DNA from: Bacteroidota bacterium
GTDB taxonomy: Bacteria; Bacteroidota; Ignavibacteria; Ignavibacteriales; Melioribacteraceae
Assembly: GCA_018818165.1 (NCBI GenBank)
Contig: JAHISP010000048.1
Span: 1 to 64,000, forward strand
Length of the DNA stretch: 64,000 bases
Reading direction: 5' to 3'
This document shows positions 36,353-45,436 of this stretch, in pieces. Positions within the stretch are counted from its first letter, which is position 1. Each line of letters starts with the position of its first letter. The notes under the pieces are model-generated. The model did no database searches, was not told the origin of the DNA, and saw only the letters and a list, made by a program, of their open reading frames with translations. Both the position numbers and the translations under genes were made by a program.

Positions 36353-38755
36353 TTAGCCTCTTAATTCGGCATTTAATTTTGTTTTCACACTTTCAATTGC
36401 TTTCCAAAACTCTTTTTCAACTTCTTCTTCAGTAAGAGTTCTTTTATCATCAAAATAACTAAGTTCGAAAGCAAGACTTTTTTTGTTTACGCCTAAACTT
36501 TCACTTTCAAAGATATCGAATAACTTAACATTTTTCAACAAGTTAGTACTACTAGATATAATTATTTTTACGACTGCATTGTAATCAATATTTGAATCAA
36601 GAACAAATGCACAATCCTTTTTTATTTTAGGAAATTTCAATAATTCTTTGAAAATTGGTAACTCAACTTCATTCTTTTTTAATTCTGTTAGATTAATATC
36701 AAATGCAAATACATTTTGGGAAATTCCAAATTCTTTTAGAACTTCAGCTCTAATTTTACCACCCTCAGCAAATATGTTCTTTCCTATTATATTGGAAATA
36801 GAATATTCAAAAATTCCATCTTCTAAAGTTTGGTTATACTTTACTTTAACCTTACTATAATCAGTAACGGATTTGAAGAACGAATTTGCAAATCCCTTTA
36901 AATCATAAAAATCGGATTCCCGTTTTTTGGAATGCCATTCATCATCATTTGCCAATCCAGTTATTGCAAATAGCAGATGTTCAGTTTCTTCAAAATCTGA
37001 GAAATCTTTAATCTCATCATTAAACTTTGTTATTACATGACCTATTTCATAAAGTTTTAAATTTTTCTCATTCACTTTTACATTTCTGCTAATTGTGGCA
37101 AGCAGTCCAGGCACCAATGATGGACGAATATGCGACATTTCAAAACTTTGTGGATTAAGAACTCCAATTGGATTACCGTACTTTGAAGCTAGTTCTTTAT
37201 TCAAAAGTGAATTAGTTATAATCTCGTAGAAGCCAAGGCTAGAAAGCGTTTCACGTACTTTATCATTAAATCTTGAATTATCAACTCGGCGTTCAACCGA
37301 TACTCCAATTCTTGCAATTTCTGGAATATTATCATAACCATAAACACGAGCTATTTCTTCAATTAAATCTATTTCACGTTCAATGTCATGACGGAATGTT
37401 GGAATTGAATAAGTTAAAACCTCCTCTAATTCAGAAACAATCTCAAATTCCAACCCAATAAAAATTTCTTTAATTTTTTCAATTGCAACTTCAAAGCCAA
37501 GAATTTTCTTTACTCTGCTAACTCTAAGTGAAACTTCCTTTTTAGCAATTTCATTTGGATAAATATCAATTTCGCCTTTAGTAATTTCTCCATCGCCAAG
37601 TTCAGCAATAAGTTGAGCCGCTCTTTTTGCAGCAAATAAAGTTATATTTACATCGCAGCCACGTTCAAACCTTATTGATGCGTCAGTTTGCAATCCTAGT
37701 TTTTTTGATGTTTTACGCACTGAAGATGGACGGAAATATGCACTTTCAATTAGTATATTTTTTGTCTCATTAGTTACTTCAGAATTTTCGCCGCCCATAA
37801 CGCCAGCAATAGCAACAGCTTTTTCAGCATCGCATATTAATAAATCAGTTTCAAGTAATTTTCTTTCTTTGGAATCAAGAGTTATAAATTTTTCATCCTT
37901 GTCGGCACTGCGGACAATTATTTTATTTCCAGCCAACTTATCTAAATCAAAAGCGTGAAGCGGTTGACCAATTTCGTAAAGTATAAAGTTTGTTACATCA
38001 ACAACATTATTTATTGGACGTAAACCAATTGCCAAAAGTCTATCTTTTAACCATTTGGGAGATTCTTTAATGGTAACATTTTTTATAACTTTTGCAACGT
38101 AGCGAGGACAGTCAATAGCATTTTCTATTTCAATTGAAGCAATTGTTTTAACATCTTCATCAGTTTCTGAAAGCTTAATTTCAGGTAAGTTTAAATTGCG
38201 CCCAAACATAGCTGCTAAATCGCGTGCAGAGCCAACATGACTAAAAGCATCGGCGCGGTTAGGAGTAATGTCAATATCAATAATTACATCGTTAAAACCG
38301 AATAGCTCACAAAACTCAGTACCAGACTCAATATTTTCATCCAATACCATTATTCCCTCGTGATTATCACTAATACCAAGCTCGCGCTCTGAACAAATCA
38401 TTCCCATTGATTCTTCACCACGAATTTTTGCTTTGGATATTGTGAAATCGCTATTTGGAATTACAGCACCAACTTTAGCTAAAATAATTTTTTGTCCAGC
38501 TTTAACATTAGGAGCCCCGCACACAATTGGAAACTCTTCACCACCAACTTCTACTTTACATTTCGAAAGTTTATCAGCATTTGGGTGATCTTCTCTTTCC
38601 TTTACGTAGCCAACAACAAAATTATTGTAAAGCTTTTTTTGATCAATTACATCATCAACTTCCAATCCAGCAGTAGTTAGTTTTTCTACAACTTCATCAG
38701 TTGAAATTCCATCCAAATTTATATATTGTTTTAACCAGTTAAGTGATAGCTTCAC
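36353..38755 (-). CDS. pheT: Phenylalanyl-tRNA synthetase beta subunit
   Basis: 800 aa, the normal bacterial length. N-terminal tRNA-binding EMAP-like domain (about 40-150, ADKLSKCKVEVGGEEFPIVCGA), B3/4 editing domain, B5 domain, catalytic-like core (FRHDIEREIDLIEEIARVYGY) and the C-terminal anticodon-binding FDX-ACB domain. With PheS it forms the alpha2beta2 enzyme charging tRNA-Phe. It starts 13 nt after pheS. Confidence 0.97.
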   Translation of the reverse strand: MKLSLNWLKQYINLDGISTDEVVEKLTTAGLEVDDVIDQKKLYNNFVVGYVKEREDHPNADKLSKCKVEVGGEEFPIVCGAPNVKAGQKIILAKVGAVIPNSDFTISKAKIRGEESMGMICSERELGISDNHEGIMVLDENIESGTEFCELFGFNDVIIDIDITPNRADAFSHVGSARDLAAMFGRNLNLPEIKLSETDEDVKTIASIEIENAIDCPRYVAKVIKNVTIKESPKWLKDRLLAIGLRPINNVVDVTNFILYEIGQPLHAFDLDKLAGNKIIVRSADKDEKFITLDSKERKLLETDLLICDAEKAVAIAGVMGGENSEVTNETKNILIESAYFRPSSVRKTSKKLGLQTDASIRFERGCDVNITLFAAKRAAQLIAELGDGEITKGEIDIYPNEIAKKEVSLRVSRVKKILGFEVAIEKIKEIFIGLEFEIVSELEEVLTYSIPTFRHDIEREIDLIEEIARVYGYDNIPEIARIGVSVERRVDNSRFNDKVRETLSSLGFYEIITNSLLNKELASKYGNPIGVLNPQSFEMSHIRPSLVPGLLATISRNVKVNEKNLKLYEIGHVITKFNDEIKDFSDFEETEHLLFAITGLANDDEWHSKKRESDFYDLKGFANSFFKSVTDYSKVKVKYNQTLEDGIFEYSISNIIGKNIFAEGGKIRAEVLKEFGISQNVFAFDINLTELKKNEVELPIFKELLKFPKIKKDCAFVLDSNIDYNAVVKIIISSSTNLLKNVKLFDIFESESLGVNKKSLAFELSYFDDKRTLTEEEVEKEFWKAIESVKTKLNAELRG

Positions 38756-38768
38756 TTTTATACCTCAA

Positions 38769-39758
38769 TTAAAATTGCTTTAAAAATCTTTTATCATTAT
38801 CGAAAAACACTCTAATATCACCAACGCCATATTTAAGCATAGCAATACGTTCAACGCCCATACCAAAGGCATATCCAACATATTTTTCGTTATCTATTTT
38901 AACATTTTCAAGAACGTTAGGATCAACCATTCCACAACCCAGAATTTCCAACCATCGTCCTTCTTTTCCTTTTGGCTGCCACCAAACATCAACTTCCGCA
39001 CTTGGTTCTGTAAAAGGGAAGAAACTTGGACGGAATCTGTATTTTACATCTTCTCCAAAAAATTGTTTTAGGAATACAACTAAGGTTCCTTTCAATTCGG
39101 CAAATGTAACATCTTCATCAACGTATAAGCCTTCAACTTGATGGAATAAACAATAACTCTTAGCACTTATTGCTTCGTTACGATAAACTTTGCCAGGCAT
39201 TAATGCGCGAATTGGCGGTTGCTTATTTTCCATTAGTCTTACTTGCACAGGAGAGGTGTGTGTGCGTAATAAGAAATTATCGTTCACAAAAAATGTGTCT
39301 TGCATATCGCGTGCTGGATGATCTGCTGGGAAATTTAACATTTCAAAATTGTTATGATCTGATTCAAGTTCAGGCCCTTCGTAAATTGAAAATCCCAATC
39401 CTTTAAATATTTGTTTAATTTCGTCCAACGTTTGCGTAAGTATATGCTTGCTACCAAGCTCAACTTCACGTCCATCAAGGGTCAAATCAATATATACTTT
39501 TTTCTCAGACTCTGATTTTTCTAATTTACCCTTTAATTCATCAAACACTTTTTGAGCAGAAGATTTTGCTTTATTTAATACCTGTCCATATTTTGGCTTT
39601 TCATCACTTGGTAATTGTTTAAATTCCTCAAAAAGTTCTGTAAATATTCCCTTTCTGCCAAGAAATTTTATTCTTAATTCTTCTAAACTTTCTAAGCTTT
39701 TAACAGTTACAACTTCATTTTTGAAATTTTTCTCTGCTAACTCAATTTTATCGAGCAT
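38769..39758 (-). CDS. pheS: Phenylalanyl-tRNA synthetase alpha subunit
   Basis: 329 aa. Class II motifs: [15 protein letters not shown] with the [15 protein letters not shown] motif 2 region, and motif 3 [29 protein letters not shown] is the conserved substrate-binding stretch. The N-terminal coiled coil is typical. It lies downstream of rplT but a terminator intervenes, so pheST may have its own promoter in the 110-bp gap. Confidence 0.97.
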   Translation of the reverse strand: MLDKIELAEKNFKNEVVTVKSLESLEELRIKFLGRKGIFTELFEEFKQLPSDEKPKYGQVLNKAKSSAQKVFDELKGKLEKSESEKKVYIDLTLDGREVELGSKHILTQTLDEIKQIFKGLGFSIYEGPELESDHNNFEMLNFPADHPARDMQDTFFVNDNFLLRTHTSPVQVRLMENKQPPIRALMPGKVYRNEAISAKSYCLFHQVEGLYVDEDVTFAELKGTLVVFLKQFFGEDVKYRFRPSFFPFTEPSAEVDVWWQPKGKEGRWLEILGCGMVDPNVLENVKIDNEKYVGYAFGMGVERIAMLKYGVGDIRVFFDNDKRFLKQF

Positions 39759-39778
39759 TTTAATAACCTTTATTAATT

Positions 39779-39821
39779 AAAAAAATACCCTCTTGAGTTC
39801 ATAAGCAGAAATTCAAGAGGG
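39779..39821 (-). terminator. Intrinsic terminator after rplT
   Basis: CCCTCTTGA (39788-39796) pairs with TCAAGAGGG (39813-39821), followed on the minus strand by TATTTTTTT. A second small hairpin (AGTCTG/CAGACT, 39841-39858) precedes it. Confidence 0.8.
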
Positions 39822-39868
39822 CATTAAATTTATCTACAAAAGTCTGGCATTTCAGACTAGCGCAGAGT

Positions 39869-40216
39869 TTACTCTGTTACAAATTTAACAATTTCAGAAA
39901 ATGCTTTTGGATTTTCTACTGCTAAACTTGCTAAGATTTTTCTATTTATATCAACACCTTTAATATTAAGTGCGTTAATAAGTTTAGAATATGTTGTTCC
40001 GTTAACTCTCGCTGCTGCGTTTATTCTAACTATCCAAAGACGACGAAAAGTTCTTTTTTTCGCTTTTCTATCTCTGTAAGCATATTGCAAACCTTTTTCA
40101 ACATGGTTTTTTGCAATAGTATAAACGTTGCTACGAGCGCCCCAATAGCCTTTGGCCATTTTGAGGACTTTTTTTCGGCGCTTGTGTGAAGCAACCTGGT
40201 GATTAGCTCTTGGCAT
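39869..40216 (-). CDS. rplT: 50S ribosomal protein L20
   Basis: 115 aa. The basic N-terminal arm ([20 protein letters not shown]) and globular [17 protein letters not shown] region are diagnostic. L20 assembles early on 23S rRNA and often represses its own operon. It is the last gene of the thrS-infC-rpmI-rplT unit. Confidence 0.97.
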   Translation of the reverse strand: MPRANHQVASHKRRKKVLKMAKGYWGARSNVYTIAKNHVEKGLQYAYRDRKAKKRTFRRLWIVRINAAARVNGTTYSKLINALNIKGVDINRKILASLAVENPKAFSEIVKFVTE

Positions 40217-40240
40217 ACCGCTTTCCTTTTGTGTTTTTTG

Positions 40241-40432
40241 TTACAAAATCATTCTTTTAACGCGTTTTACTTCAGATGCAGAAACTAAAGTAGAATGTCG
40301 TAAATTTCTCTTTCTCTTTGTACTTTTCTTTGTGAGAATATGAGATTTGTACGCTTTAAATCTTTTAATCTTTCCAGAGCCAGTTTTTTTAAATGTTTTA
40401 GCTGCTCCTCGATTACTTTTCATTTTTGGCAT
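40241..40432 (-). CDS. rpmI: 50S ribosomal protein L35
   Basis: 63 aa, full length. [20 protein letters not shown] and the [20 protein letters not shown] block are typical of L35. It lies between infC and rplT, the universal order. Confidence 0.97.
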   Translation of the reverse strand: MPKMKSNRGAAKTFKKTGSGKIKRFKAYKSHILTKKSTKRKRNLRHSTLVSASEVKRVKRMIL

Positions 40433-40452
40433 ATTTTAACCTAATTTGTGAT

Positions 40453-41007
40453 TTATTTTTTATTGCCTTTAATGGAATTTAAAATAGTATGCATTGCTCT
40501 TCCTTCAAATTTGATAGGATATTCAATCTTGGCTACATCAGTTAATTTTTCAATAAATTTTTCAAGAAGCTTTTTGCCATGTTCTTTATAAGCCAATTCT
40601 CTTCCTTTAAAAATAACAGAAACTTTAACTTTATTTCCATCTTCTATAAAACCAATTGCATGTTTCGCTTTAAAGTCTAAATCGTGCGTATCTGTATTTG
40701 GATGCAAACGAATTTCTTTCAAAACAGTTACATGCTGTTTTTTCTTTTGTTCTTTATCTTTTTTTTGTTGTTCGTAAATGAACTTACCATAATCAATAAT
40801 CTTAACAACAGGTGGCTTTGCATTAGGAGAAATCTCAACTAAATCCAGTTCCCTTTCTTCAGCTTTTTGGAGAGCAACCTTGGTCATAAAAATACCAAGT
40901 GCAGTTCCATCTGAATCAAGTAATCTAACTTCTTTCAGATCTAACAGTTCTCTGTTAATTCTGTTTTTATTAGCACTCTTGTTGTTATCTTTAGGATTAA
41001 AACCGAT
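40453..41007 (-). CDS. infC: Translation initiation factor IF-3 (AUC start)
   Basis: 184 aa if translation begins at ATC (41007). The first ATG, at 40887, would remove the conserved N-terminal INRELLDLKEVRLLDSDGTA segment, which is plainly coding and homologous to other IF-3. Between the thrS stop (41020-41022) and that ATG there is no in-frame ATG, GTG or TTG. The ATC has AGAAGAGG 6 nt upstream. ISPNAKPPVVKIIDYGKF and the C-terminal VSVIFKGREL domain are typical. IF-3 rejects non-canonical starts, so such a codon gives negative autoregulation, as known for AUU in E. coli. Confidence 0.93.
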   Translation of the reverse strand: MGFNPKDNNKSANKNRINRELLDLKEVRLLDSDGTALGIFMTKVALQKAEERELDLVEISPNAKPPVVKIIDYGKFIYEQQKKDKEQKKKQHVTVLKEIRLHPNTDTHDLDFKAKHAIGFIEDGNKVKVSVIFKGRELAYKEHGKKLLEKFIEKLTDVAKIEYPIKFEGRAMHTILNSIKGNKK

Positions 41008-41019
41008 GGTAAACCTCTT

Positions 41020-42951
41020 CTAATTGTTATTGTAATTGTTTTTATTTTTCACTGACTCTTTTATTGCTGAAATAAAGTCTTCAATTTTCATTTCGCCTTG
41101 ATCACCAAACTTGTGTTTACGAAGTGAAACAGTTCCATTAGTTTCTTCTTTTTCCCCAACAATTAACATATAAGGAACTTTTTGAGTTTCCCAATCACGA
41201 ATTTTGTAACCAATTTTTTCATTTCGTTTATCAAATTGAACTCTTAAATTTTCATTAAGCAGTAAAGATACTATTTTTTGTGCATAATCAAAATAGTTTT
41301 GTGAAACTGGAATAACTGCAATTTGAACTGGAGCTAACCAATCTGGAAATGCACCAGCATAATGTTCTATTAAAACACCCATAAATCTTTCAATTGAACC
41401 AAGCAAAGCACGGTGAACCATAAATGGAACGTGCTCTTTTCCATCTTCACCAATATACTTCATATCAAAACGTTTTGGCAAGTTAAAATCAAATTGTATA
41501 GTACTCATTTGCCATTCACGATTTAATGCATCCTTAATTTTGATGTCAATCTTAGGTCCATAAAAAGCACCACCACCTTCATCAATTTCGTATGATAAAT
41601 TTTCTTTTTCAAGTGCAATTTCCAGAGAACGTGTTGCTTGTTCCCAAAGTTCATCATCACCAGCAACCTTATCGGGACGAGTAGAAACATAGTATTTCAA
41701 ATTCTCAAAACCAAACTGCTTCCACATAGCATTTGAAAAACGAATTACTTCAATAATTTCGTTTTCAATTTGTTCTTTTGAACAAAATATATGAGCATCA
41801 TCTTGAGTAAAGCCACGTACACGCAATAATCCATGAAGAACACCACTTTTCTCGAAACGATATACAGTTCCAAGCTCAGCCCAACGTAAAGGTAAATCGC
41901 GATAAGAATGTAAATTTGATTTATAAATTTCAATATGGAAAGGACAATTCATCGGTTTCACATAATAATCTTGCTCATCAATTTTCATTGGGGCAAACAT
42001 ATTTTCTTTGAAGTTAACTAAGTGACCGCTTGTTTCCCAAAGTTGACTTTTACCAATATGTGGCGAATAAAGCAAATCGTATCCGTTTTTAAGATGTTCT
42101 TTTTTCCAGAAATCTTCAATTTCGTTTCTTACTCGGGCACCTTTTGGATGCCAATAAATAAGGCCTGCACCCGCTTCTTCATGAATGCTAAATAAATCTA
42201 AATCTTTTCCTAATTTTCTATGGTCGCGTCTTTTTGCTTCTTCCAAAAACTCTAAATAATCATCCAACATTTTTTGTTTAGGAAAAGAAATGCCATAAAT
42301 ACGCTGCATTCTAGCACGTTTTTCATCACCACGCCAATATGAACCTGAAACACTTAAAAGTTTAAAAGCTTTTATATATTTAGTTGAAGGAAGATGTGGT
42401 CCAGTACATAAATCAGTAAAAATTCCCTCACCATATGTGCTTATTACTGTATTGTCCTCATCAAAAGCTTCAATTAATTCTATTTTATATTCATCACCGC
42501 TAAAGAATTTTAGAGCATCTGTTTTGCTTAATTCACTTCTTACAAAAGAATCATTTCTATCAATAATTGATTGCATTTTCTTTTCAATCTTTATTAAATC
42601 TTCTTCTGTCAATTGTGTGTTTATATCAATATCGTAATAGAATCCATTATCAATTGAAGGACCAACTCCAAATTTTGCTTCTGGATATAACTCTTTTATT
42701 GCGTGAGCCATTAAGTGAGAAGTTGAATGCCAATATGTATCTTTCCCATCAGAATCATTAAAAGTAAATATTTTAAGTTGTGAATCATCATTTATTTGAG
42801 TGCTCAATTCACGTCTTATTCCATTTATTTCGGCAACAATAGCCTCTTTTGCAAGATTATTTGATATAGCTTTAGCAATTTCAAAAGGTGTAATTCCCTT
42901 TTCAAATTCCTTTGCTGTCCCATCAGGGAATGTAACTTTTATTAGACTCAT
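41020..42951 (-). CDS. thrS: Threonyl-tRNA synthetase
   Basis: 643 aa, full length. N-terminal TGS domain (VTFPDGTAKEFEKG), editing domain (HSTSHLMAHA...CTGPHLP), class II core with motif 2 RFEKSGVLHGLLRVRGFTQDDAHIF, zinc ligands (MNCPFHIEIY; VHRALLGSIERF) and the anticodon domain. It is first in the thrS-infC-rpmI-rplT operon; no T-box leader is seen upstream, only tRNA genes and a terminator. Confidence 0.97.
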   Translation of the reverse strand: MSLIKVTFPDGTAKEFEKGITPFEIAKAISNNLAKEAIVAEINGIRRELSTQINDDSQLKIFTFNDSDGKDTYWHSTSHLMAHAIKELYPEAKFGVGPSIDNGFYYDIDINTQLTEEDLIKIEKKMQSIIDRNDSFVRSELSKTDALKFFSGDEYKIELIEAFDEDNTVISTYGEGIFTDLCTGPHLPSTKYIKAFKLLSVSGSYWRGDEKRARMQRIYGISFPKQKMLDDYLEFLEEAKRRDHRKLGKDLDLFSIHEEAGAGLIYWHPKGARVRNEIEDFWKKEHLKNGYDLLYSPHIGKSQLWETSGHLVNFKENMFAPMKIDEQDYYVKPMNCPFHIEIYKSNLHSYRDLPLRWAELGTVYRFEKSGVLHGLLRVRGFTQDDAHIFCSKEQIENEIIEVIRFSNAMWKQFGFENLKYYVSTRPDKVAGDDELWEQATRSLEIALEKENLSYEIDEGGGAFYGPKIDIKIKDALNREWQMSTIQFDFNLPKRFDMKYIGEDGKEHVPFMVHRALLGSIERFMGVLIEHYAGAFPDWLAPVQIAVIPVSQNYFDYAQKIVSLLLNENLRVQFDKRNEKIGYKIRDWETQKVPYMLIVGEKEETNGTVSLRKHKFGDQGEMKIEDFISAIKESVKNKNNYNNN

Positions 42952-42967
42952 TTGTTTTTCTAGTATT

Positions 42968-42991
42968 TAAAAAAAAACGGAGATGACTCCG
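42968..42991 (-). terminator. Terminator of the tRNA-Leu/tRNA-Val transcript
   Basis: CGGAG (42978-42982), ATGA loop, CTCCG (42987-42991), then nine T on the minus strand. It separates the two tRNA genes from thrS. Confidence 0.85.
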
Positions 42992-42999
42992 AATATTTG

Positions 43000-43073
43000 T
43001 GGGTTCTGGCAGATTCGAACTGCCGACCTTCTGCACGTCAAGCAGACACTCTAACCAACTGAGCTAAGAACCC
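43000..43073 (-). tRNA. tRNA-Val (anticodon GAC)
   Basis: Minus-strand sequence starts GGGTTCTTAGCTCAG. Acceptor GGGTTCT/AGAACCC, anticodon loop TTGACGT (GAC), T-loop TTCGAAT; discriminator A, no encoded CCA. Confidence 0.95.
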
Positions 43074-43141
43074 GAAAAATTTTTCAAGTTCGTCATTACT
43101 TTTTTATAAATCAATTATTTTTTGAGAATATTTAAATGTTG

Positions 43142-43227
43142 TACCGAGGGCCGGACTCGAACCGGCACGGGAGTTTCATCCCACTGGATTTTAAGTCCAG
43201 AGCGTCTACCGATTCCGCCACCCCGGC
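43142..43227 (-). tRNA. tRNA-Leu (anticodon TAA)
   Basis: Class II tRNA. Acceptor GCCGGGG/CCTCGGT, anticodon stem TGGA/TCCA with loop CTTAAAA (TAA), long variable arm, T-loop TTCGAGT. It is 68 nt upstream of tRNA-Val on the same strand. Confidence 0.95.
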
Positions 43228-43393
43228 AACATAAAATATATTCAAAACTGTAAGAACTTCAAAAAAAACGTATCTTCAAAAACGAATTCCAAATATATAG
43301 GTTTAAGATATTTTTTGCAAGAATAAATAGATTTTTTTTACTAAAAACTTGATTTACATGAAAAATAAAACTAAATTTTGTTTCCAAATTTTG

Positions 43394-43467
43394 GGGCCTA
43401 TAGCTCAGTTGGTTAGAGCATCTGACTCATAATCAGAGGGTCCGGGGTTCGAGTCCCTGTGGGCCCA
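43394..43467 (+). tRNA. tRNA with anticodon CAT (Met or Ile2)
   Basis: Acceptor GGGCCTA/TGGGCCC, D-arm AGCTCAGTTGGTTAGAGC, anticodon loop CTCATAA (CAT), T-loop TTCGAGT; no CCA encoded. CAT with this loop fits elongator Met or lysidine-modified Ile2; I cannot separate them by eye. It is not an initiator, because the anticodon stem lacks the GGG/CCC pairs. It forms the left edge of the accessory region. Confidence 0.93.
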
Positions 43468-43473
43468 CAAAAT

Positions 43474-43508
43474 AAAGCTCGTTTTCTGTCTGAATTCGAG
43501 CTTTTTTA
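43474..43508 (+). terminator. Terminator after the CAT tRNA
   Basis: AAAGCTCG (43474-43481) pairs with CGAGCTTT (43497-43504), followed by a T-run. Confidence 0.8.
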
Positions 43509-43549
43509 TTTTTAAACAGCCTTTACAAACCCGCTGATTATTTAATCTT

Positions 43550-43582
43550 TTTGTATGCACTTTGTATGTAGTTTGTATGCAC
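43550..43582 (+). repeat. Three tandem 11-bp repeats beside the tRNA
   Basis: TTTGTATGCAC, TTTGTATGTAG and TTTGTATGCAC occupy 43550-43560, 43561-43571 and 43572-43582 with exact 11-bp spacing. They lie 83 nt after the tRNA, where integrating elements keep their attachment region. They could be arm-type integrase sites or protein-binding iterons. Confidence 0.7.
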
Positions 43583-43686
43583 TTTTTTCTCTAAAAACAT
43601 TAAAATACATTTGTTAATAAAATAGTGTAATTGCAAATTAGCAATTATTACATATTAGAACAATATGTAAATCATATTACTTTGCC

Positions 43687-43890
43687 TCAATTCTTGGAAT
43701 TAAAATTTTTAATATGCTTTTCAATCTTTTCTTTTCCTTCTTTTACTGCTACATTGTAACATTTCGGACAAGTTATTTTTCCCGTTCCTTCGATCATCGT
43801 CCAGTCTGGTTCTTTTGAAGCTCCGATATAAAAAGAAAATTCTTCTTTTTCTGCTCCGCAATACTCACATTTTAATTTTTCTTGTATCAT
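43687..43890 (-). CDS. Small zinc-ribbon protein, 67 aa
   Basis: Two CxxC pairs (CEYC near residue 9, CPKC near 41) frame a compact beta region, the pattern of a treble-clef or ribbon zinc domain. A Lys/Glu-rich helix closes the protein. ATG at 43890 has GGAG upstream at a somewhat long 11 nt. It is the last gene of the minus-strand accessory set. The function is unknown; such small ribbons are common in phages and plasmids. Confidence 0.65.
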   Translation of the reverse strand: MIQEKLKCEYCGAEKEEFSFYIGASKEPDWTMIEGTGKITCPKCYNVAVKEGKEKIEKHIKNFNSKN

Positions 43891-43953
43891 TGTTTTATAT
43901 CTCCATAGAATAAAAAAAGCGAAGCAATTTTTTTACTTCGTATTATATAAATA

Positions 43954-44343
43954 TTAGTTCGATAATTCTTCCACTTCTTGGTGGATAAGTTCAGTTTGTG
44001 AAATATCGAAAACGGCTTTGAAAAAGAAAAATACTTCATCCGAGTTTTCAGATTCTTGATTTTCTTTCTTTGAAGGAATTGCAATATAAAAACCACTCTC
44101 CCCTTTTTTTACTTTTCTATTATGTTTTTGCCATTGCTGAAAACCACCAACAACAGAAAAAGAAATATTTGGATTATAAATTGCAGCTTGTCTCTCAAGT
44201 AAAATGCAATTTCTGCCTGATAAATAGTGACCTTCTGGATTTTTAATGTTTAATTGCATCATCAGCTGGTCTTTTTGATCTTGTGTTAAATCCTTAACAC
44301 TTTGATAAATTGCTTTAATTTTTTGTTTTTTTGCATTATCCAT
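43954..44343 (-). CDS. ArdC-like N-terminal domain protein (ssDNA-binding antirestriction type)
   Basis: 129 aa. LSGRNCILLERQ, VGGFQQWQKHNRKVKKGESGFYIAIP and VFDISQTE match the order of motifs in the ArdC N-terminal domain (N-x-xLL, FxxW/K, GxxVRKGEKG, VFNxxQT). In ArdC this domain binds single-stranded DNA and is followed by a metalloprotease; here the protease is missing and the protein ends after the domain. GAGG lies 7 nt before the ATG. It may protect incoming element DNA or act in replication. Confidence 0.75.
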   Translation of the reverse strand: MDNAKKQKIKAIYQSVKDLTQDQKDQLMMQLNIKNPEGHYLSGRNCILLERQAAIYNPNISFSVVGGFQQWQKHNRKVKKGESGFYIAIPSKKENQESENSDEVFFFFKAVFDISQTELIHQEVEELSN

Positions 44344-44361
44344 TAGATACCTCGTTTTAAA

Positions 44362-44580
44362 TTAGAAAAGTGAAAGTTGATTTTTAGTTACTTGATTTAT
44401 TTGTTTTTGAGGAACACCAAGAAAATGAGCAAACTTAAGAGCAACTGAGAGAGAAGAAAAAGACCAAGACAAGATTTGACCAGTAGCTAAAGTTTTGTTA
44501 ACCAGATAAGAAACAGAAGAAACCCCAACTTGATGAACACGGATAGAGTGAGCAGAACGAACACAATTTAAGATTACCAT
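44362..44580 (-). CDS. Hypothetical protein, 72 aa
   Basis: No recognised domain. The middle is Ser/Ala/Leu-rich and mildly hydrophobic, the C-terminus polar (VPQKQINQVTKNQLSLF). It lies 18 nt upstream of the ArdC-like gene in the same direction, with AAAGG ahead of the ATG. It is probably a small element gene, but the coding evidence is modest. Confidence 0.4.
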   Translation of the reverse strand: MVILNCVRSAHSIRVHQVGVSSVSYLVNKTLATGQILSWSFSSLSVALKFAHFLGVPQKQINQVTKNQLSLF

Positions 44581-45220
44581 TTTTTAAGCCTTTGTTTTTG
44601 CTTTTGAACTGGCTTTGCCTTGCCAAGCATTAAAAAAAGAAACAAACCGAAAAACCAACGCTGAACTGTTGGCAAAAAGTGAAAAAAAGAACAAAACGCT
44701 GTTAAAAAAAAGGAAGCCGATAAGCAAGGGCGGGAAGCTTTTCACCCGTTTATATACCCTTGATTAGCGGACTCTTTTTTTTAGTTTTGTGGGTTTCTTT
44801 TTTTTGCTTTCGTTTTGCTAACAGAAAGCGTGCTTTGGTTTTTTGCTTGGTTTGTTTATTTTTTTAATATTTGCTTTCCTAGAACGTGCAAATTATTTGC
44901 GTTCCTTGAGCAAATGTTTTGCACACCACTGTGTTTTAATAAAGGATTTATTTGTGAAGTGATGTTTTTTACTGAACAATTAAATTCCGATGGTTACAAA
45001 AATGATTTCTTTTGTAAATAACCGAAAATCCAAATGTTTGTTTCCTCAAAACTTTTGGCTACCATATTGTTTTAAATAAAACAACTTAAAAGACAAGAAT
45101 TAGAGTTTATTTGTGAAGTTTTGGAATGAAACGTGTGAGGACGGAACGCTGTTTGTTCAAGCGAACGCCGAATGAGTGGAAGTGGAGAAACGAACAATTG
45201 AACGGATAGAGAAGAAATAA
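44581..45220. other. 640-bp interval without a supported gene
   Basis: The plus strand here alternates T-rich and A-rich blocks and is richer in G+C words (for example AAGGGCGGGAAGC at 44728 onwards) than its surroundings. A 68-codon frame at 44815-45021 has poor composition and no clear start signal. I see no gene. The interval may contain a promoter or replication region of the element. Confidence 0.5.
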
Positions 45221-45436
45221 TTAATCATGAGGTGTTATATAGCTTCCCAAAATGTGTTTATTATAATATTCTAAAAGTTTATCTCGTTTCTTTTTGCAAT
45301 CAGGACATTGACATGCAAATTTTTTCATACCATCTATTTGAAAAAGCACCTCTGCTTTAACAATAGAATAGTACTCCTTTTCTGAAGAAAGGATTGGTCT
45401 GTCAAATAAATGTGAGTAAAATAATCTTTTAGGCAT
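45221..45436 (-). CDS. Small cysteine-rich hypothetical protein
   Basis: 71 aa from ATG 45436 (MPKRLFYSHLF); a TTG at 45445 is an alternative. CQCPDC near residue 46 could bind metal. Directly at its start lies a perfect palindrome and, further upstream, a four-copy repeat array, so it seems to be the regulated first gene of a short unit. No family recognised. Confidence 0.45.
   Translation of the reverse strand: MPKRLFYSHLFDRPILSSEKEYYSIVKAEVLFQIDGMKKFACQCPDCKKKRDKLLEYYNKHILGSYITPHD

Noticed and set aside
42952-43000. T-box riboswitch ahead of thrS
   Set aside because: Only a short terminator and tRNA genes lie upstream; there is no room for a T-box leader and no T-box sequence.
44815-45021. 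68-codon plus-strand open frame rich in Phe and Cys
   Set aside because: Composition is that of T-rich noncoding DNA, there is no convincing ribosome site, and it lies in an interval with no other coding signal.
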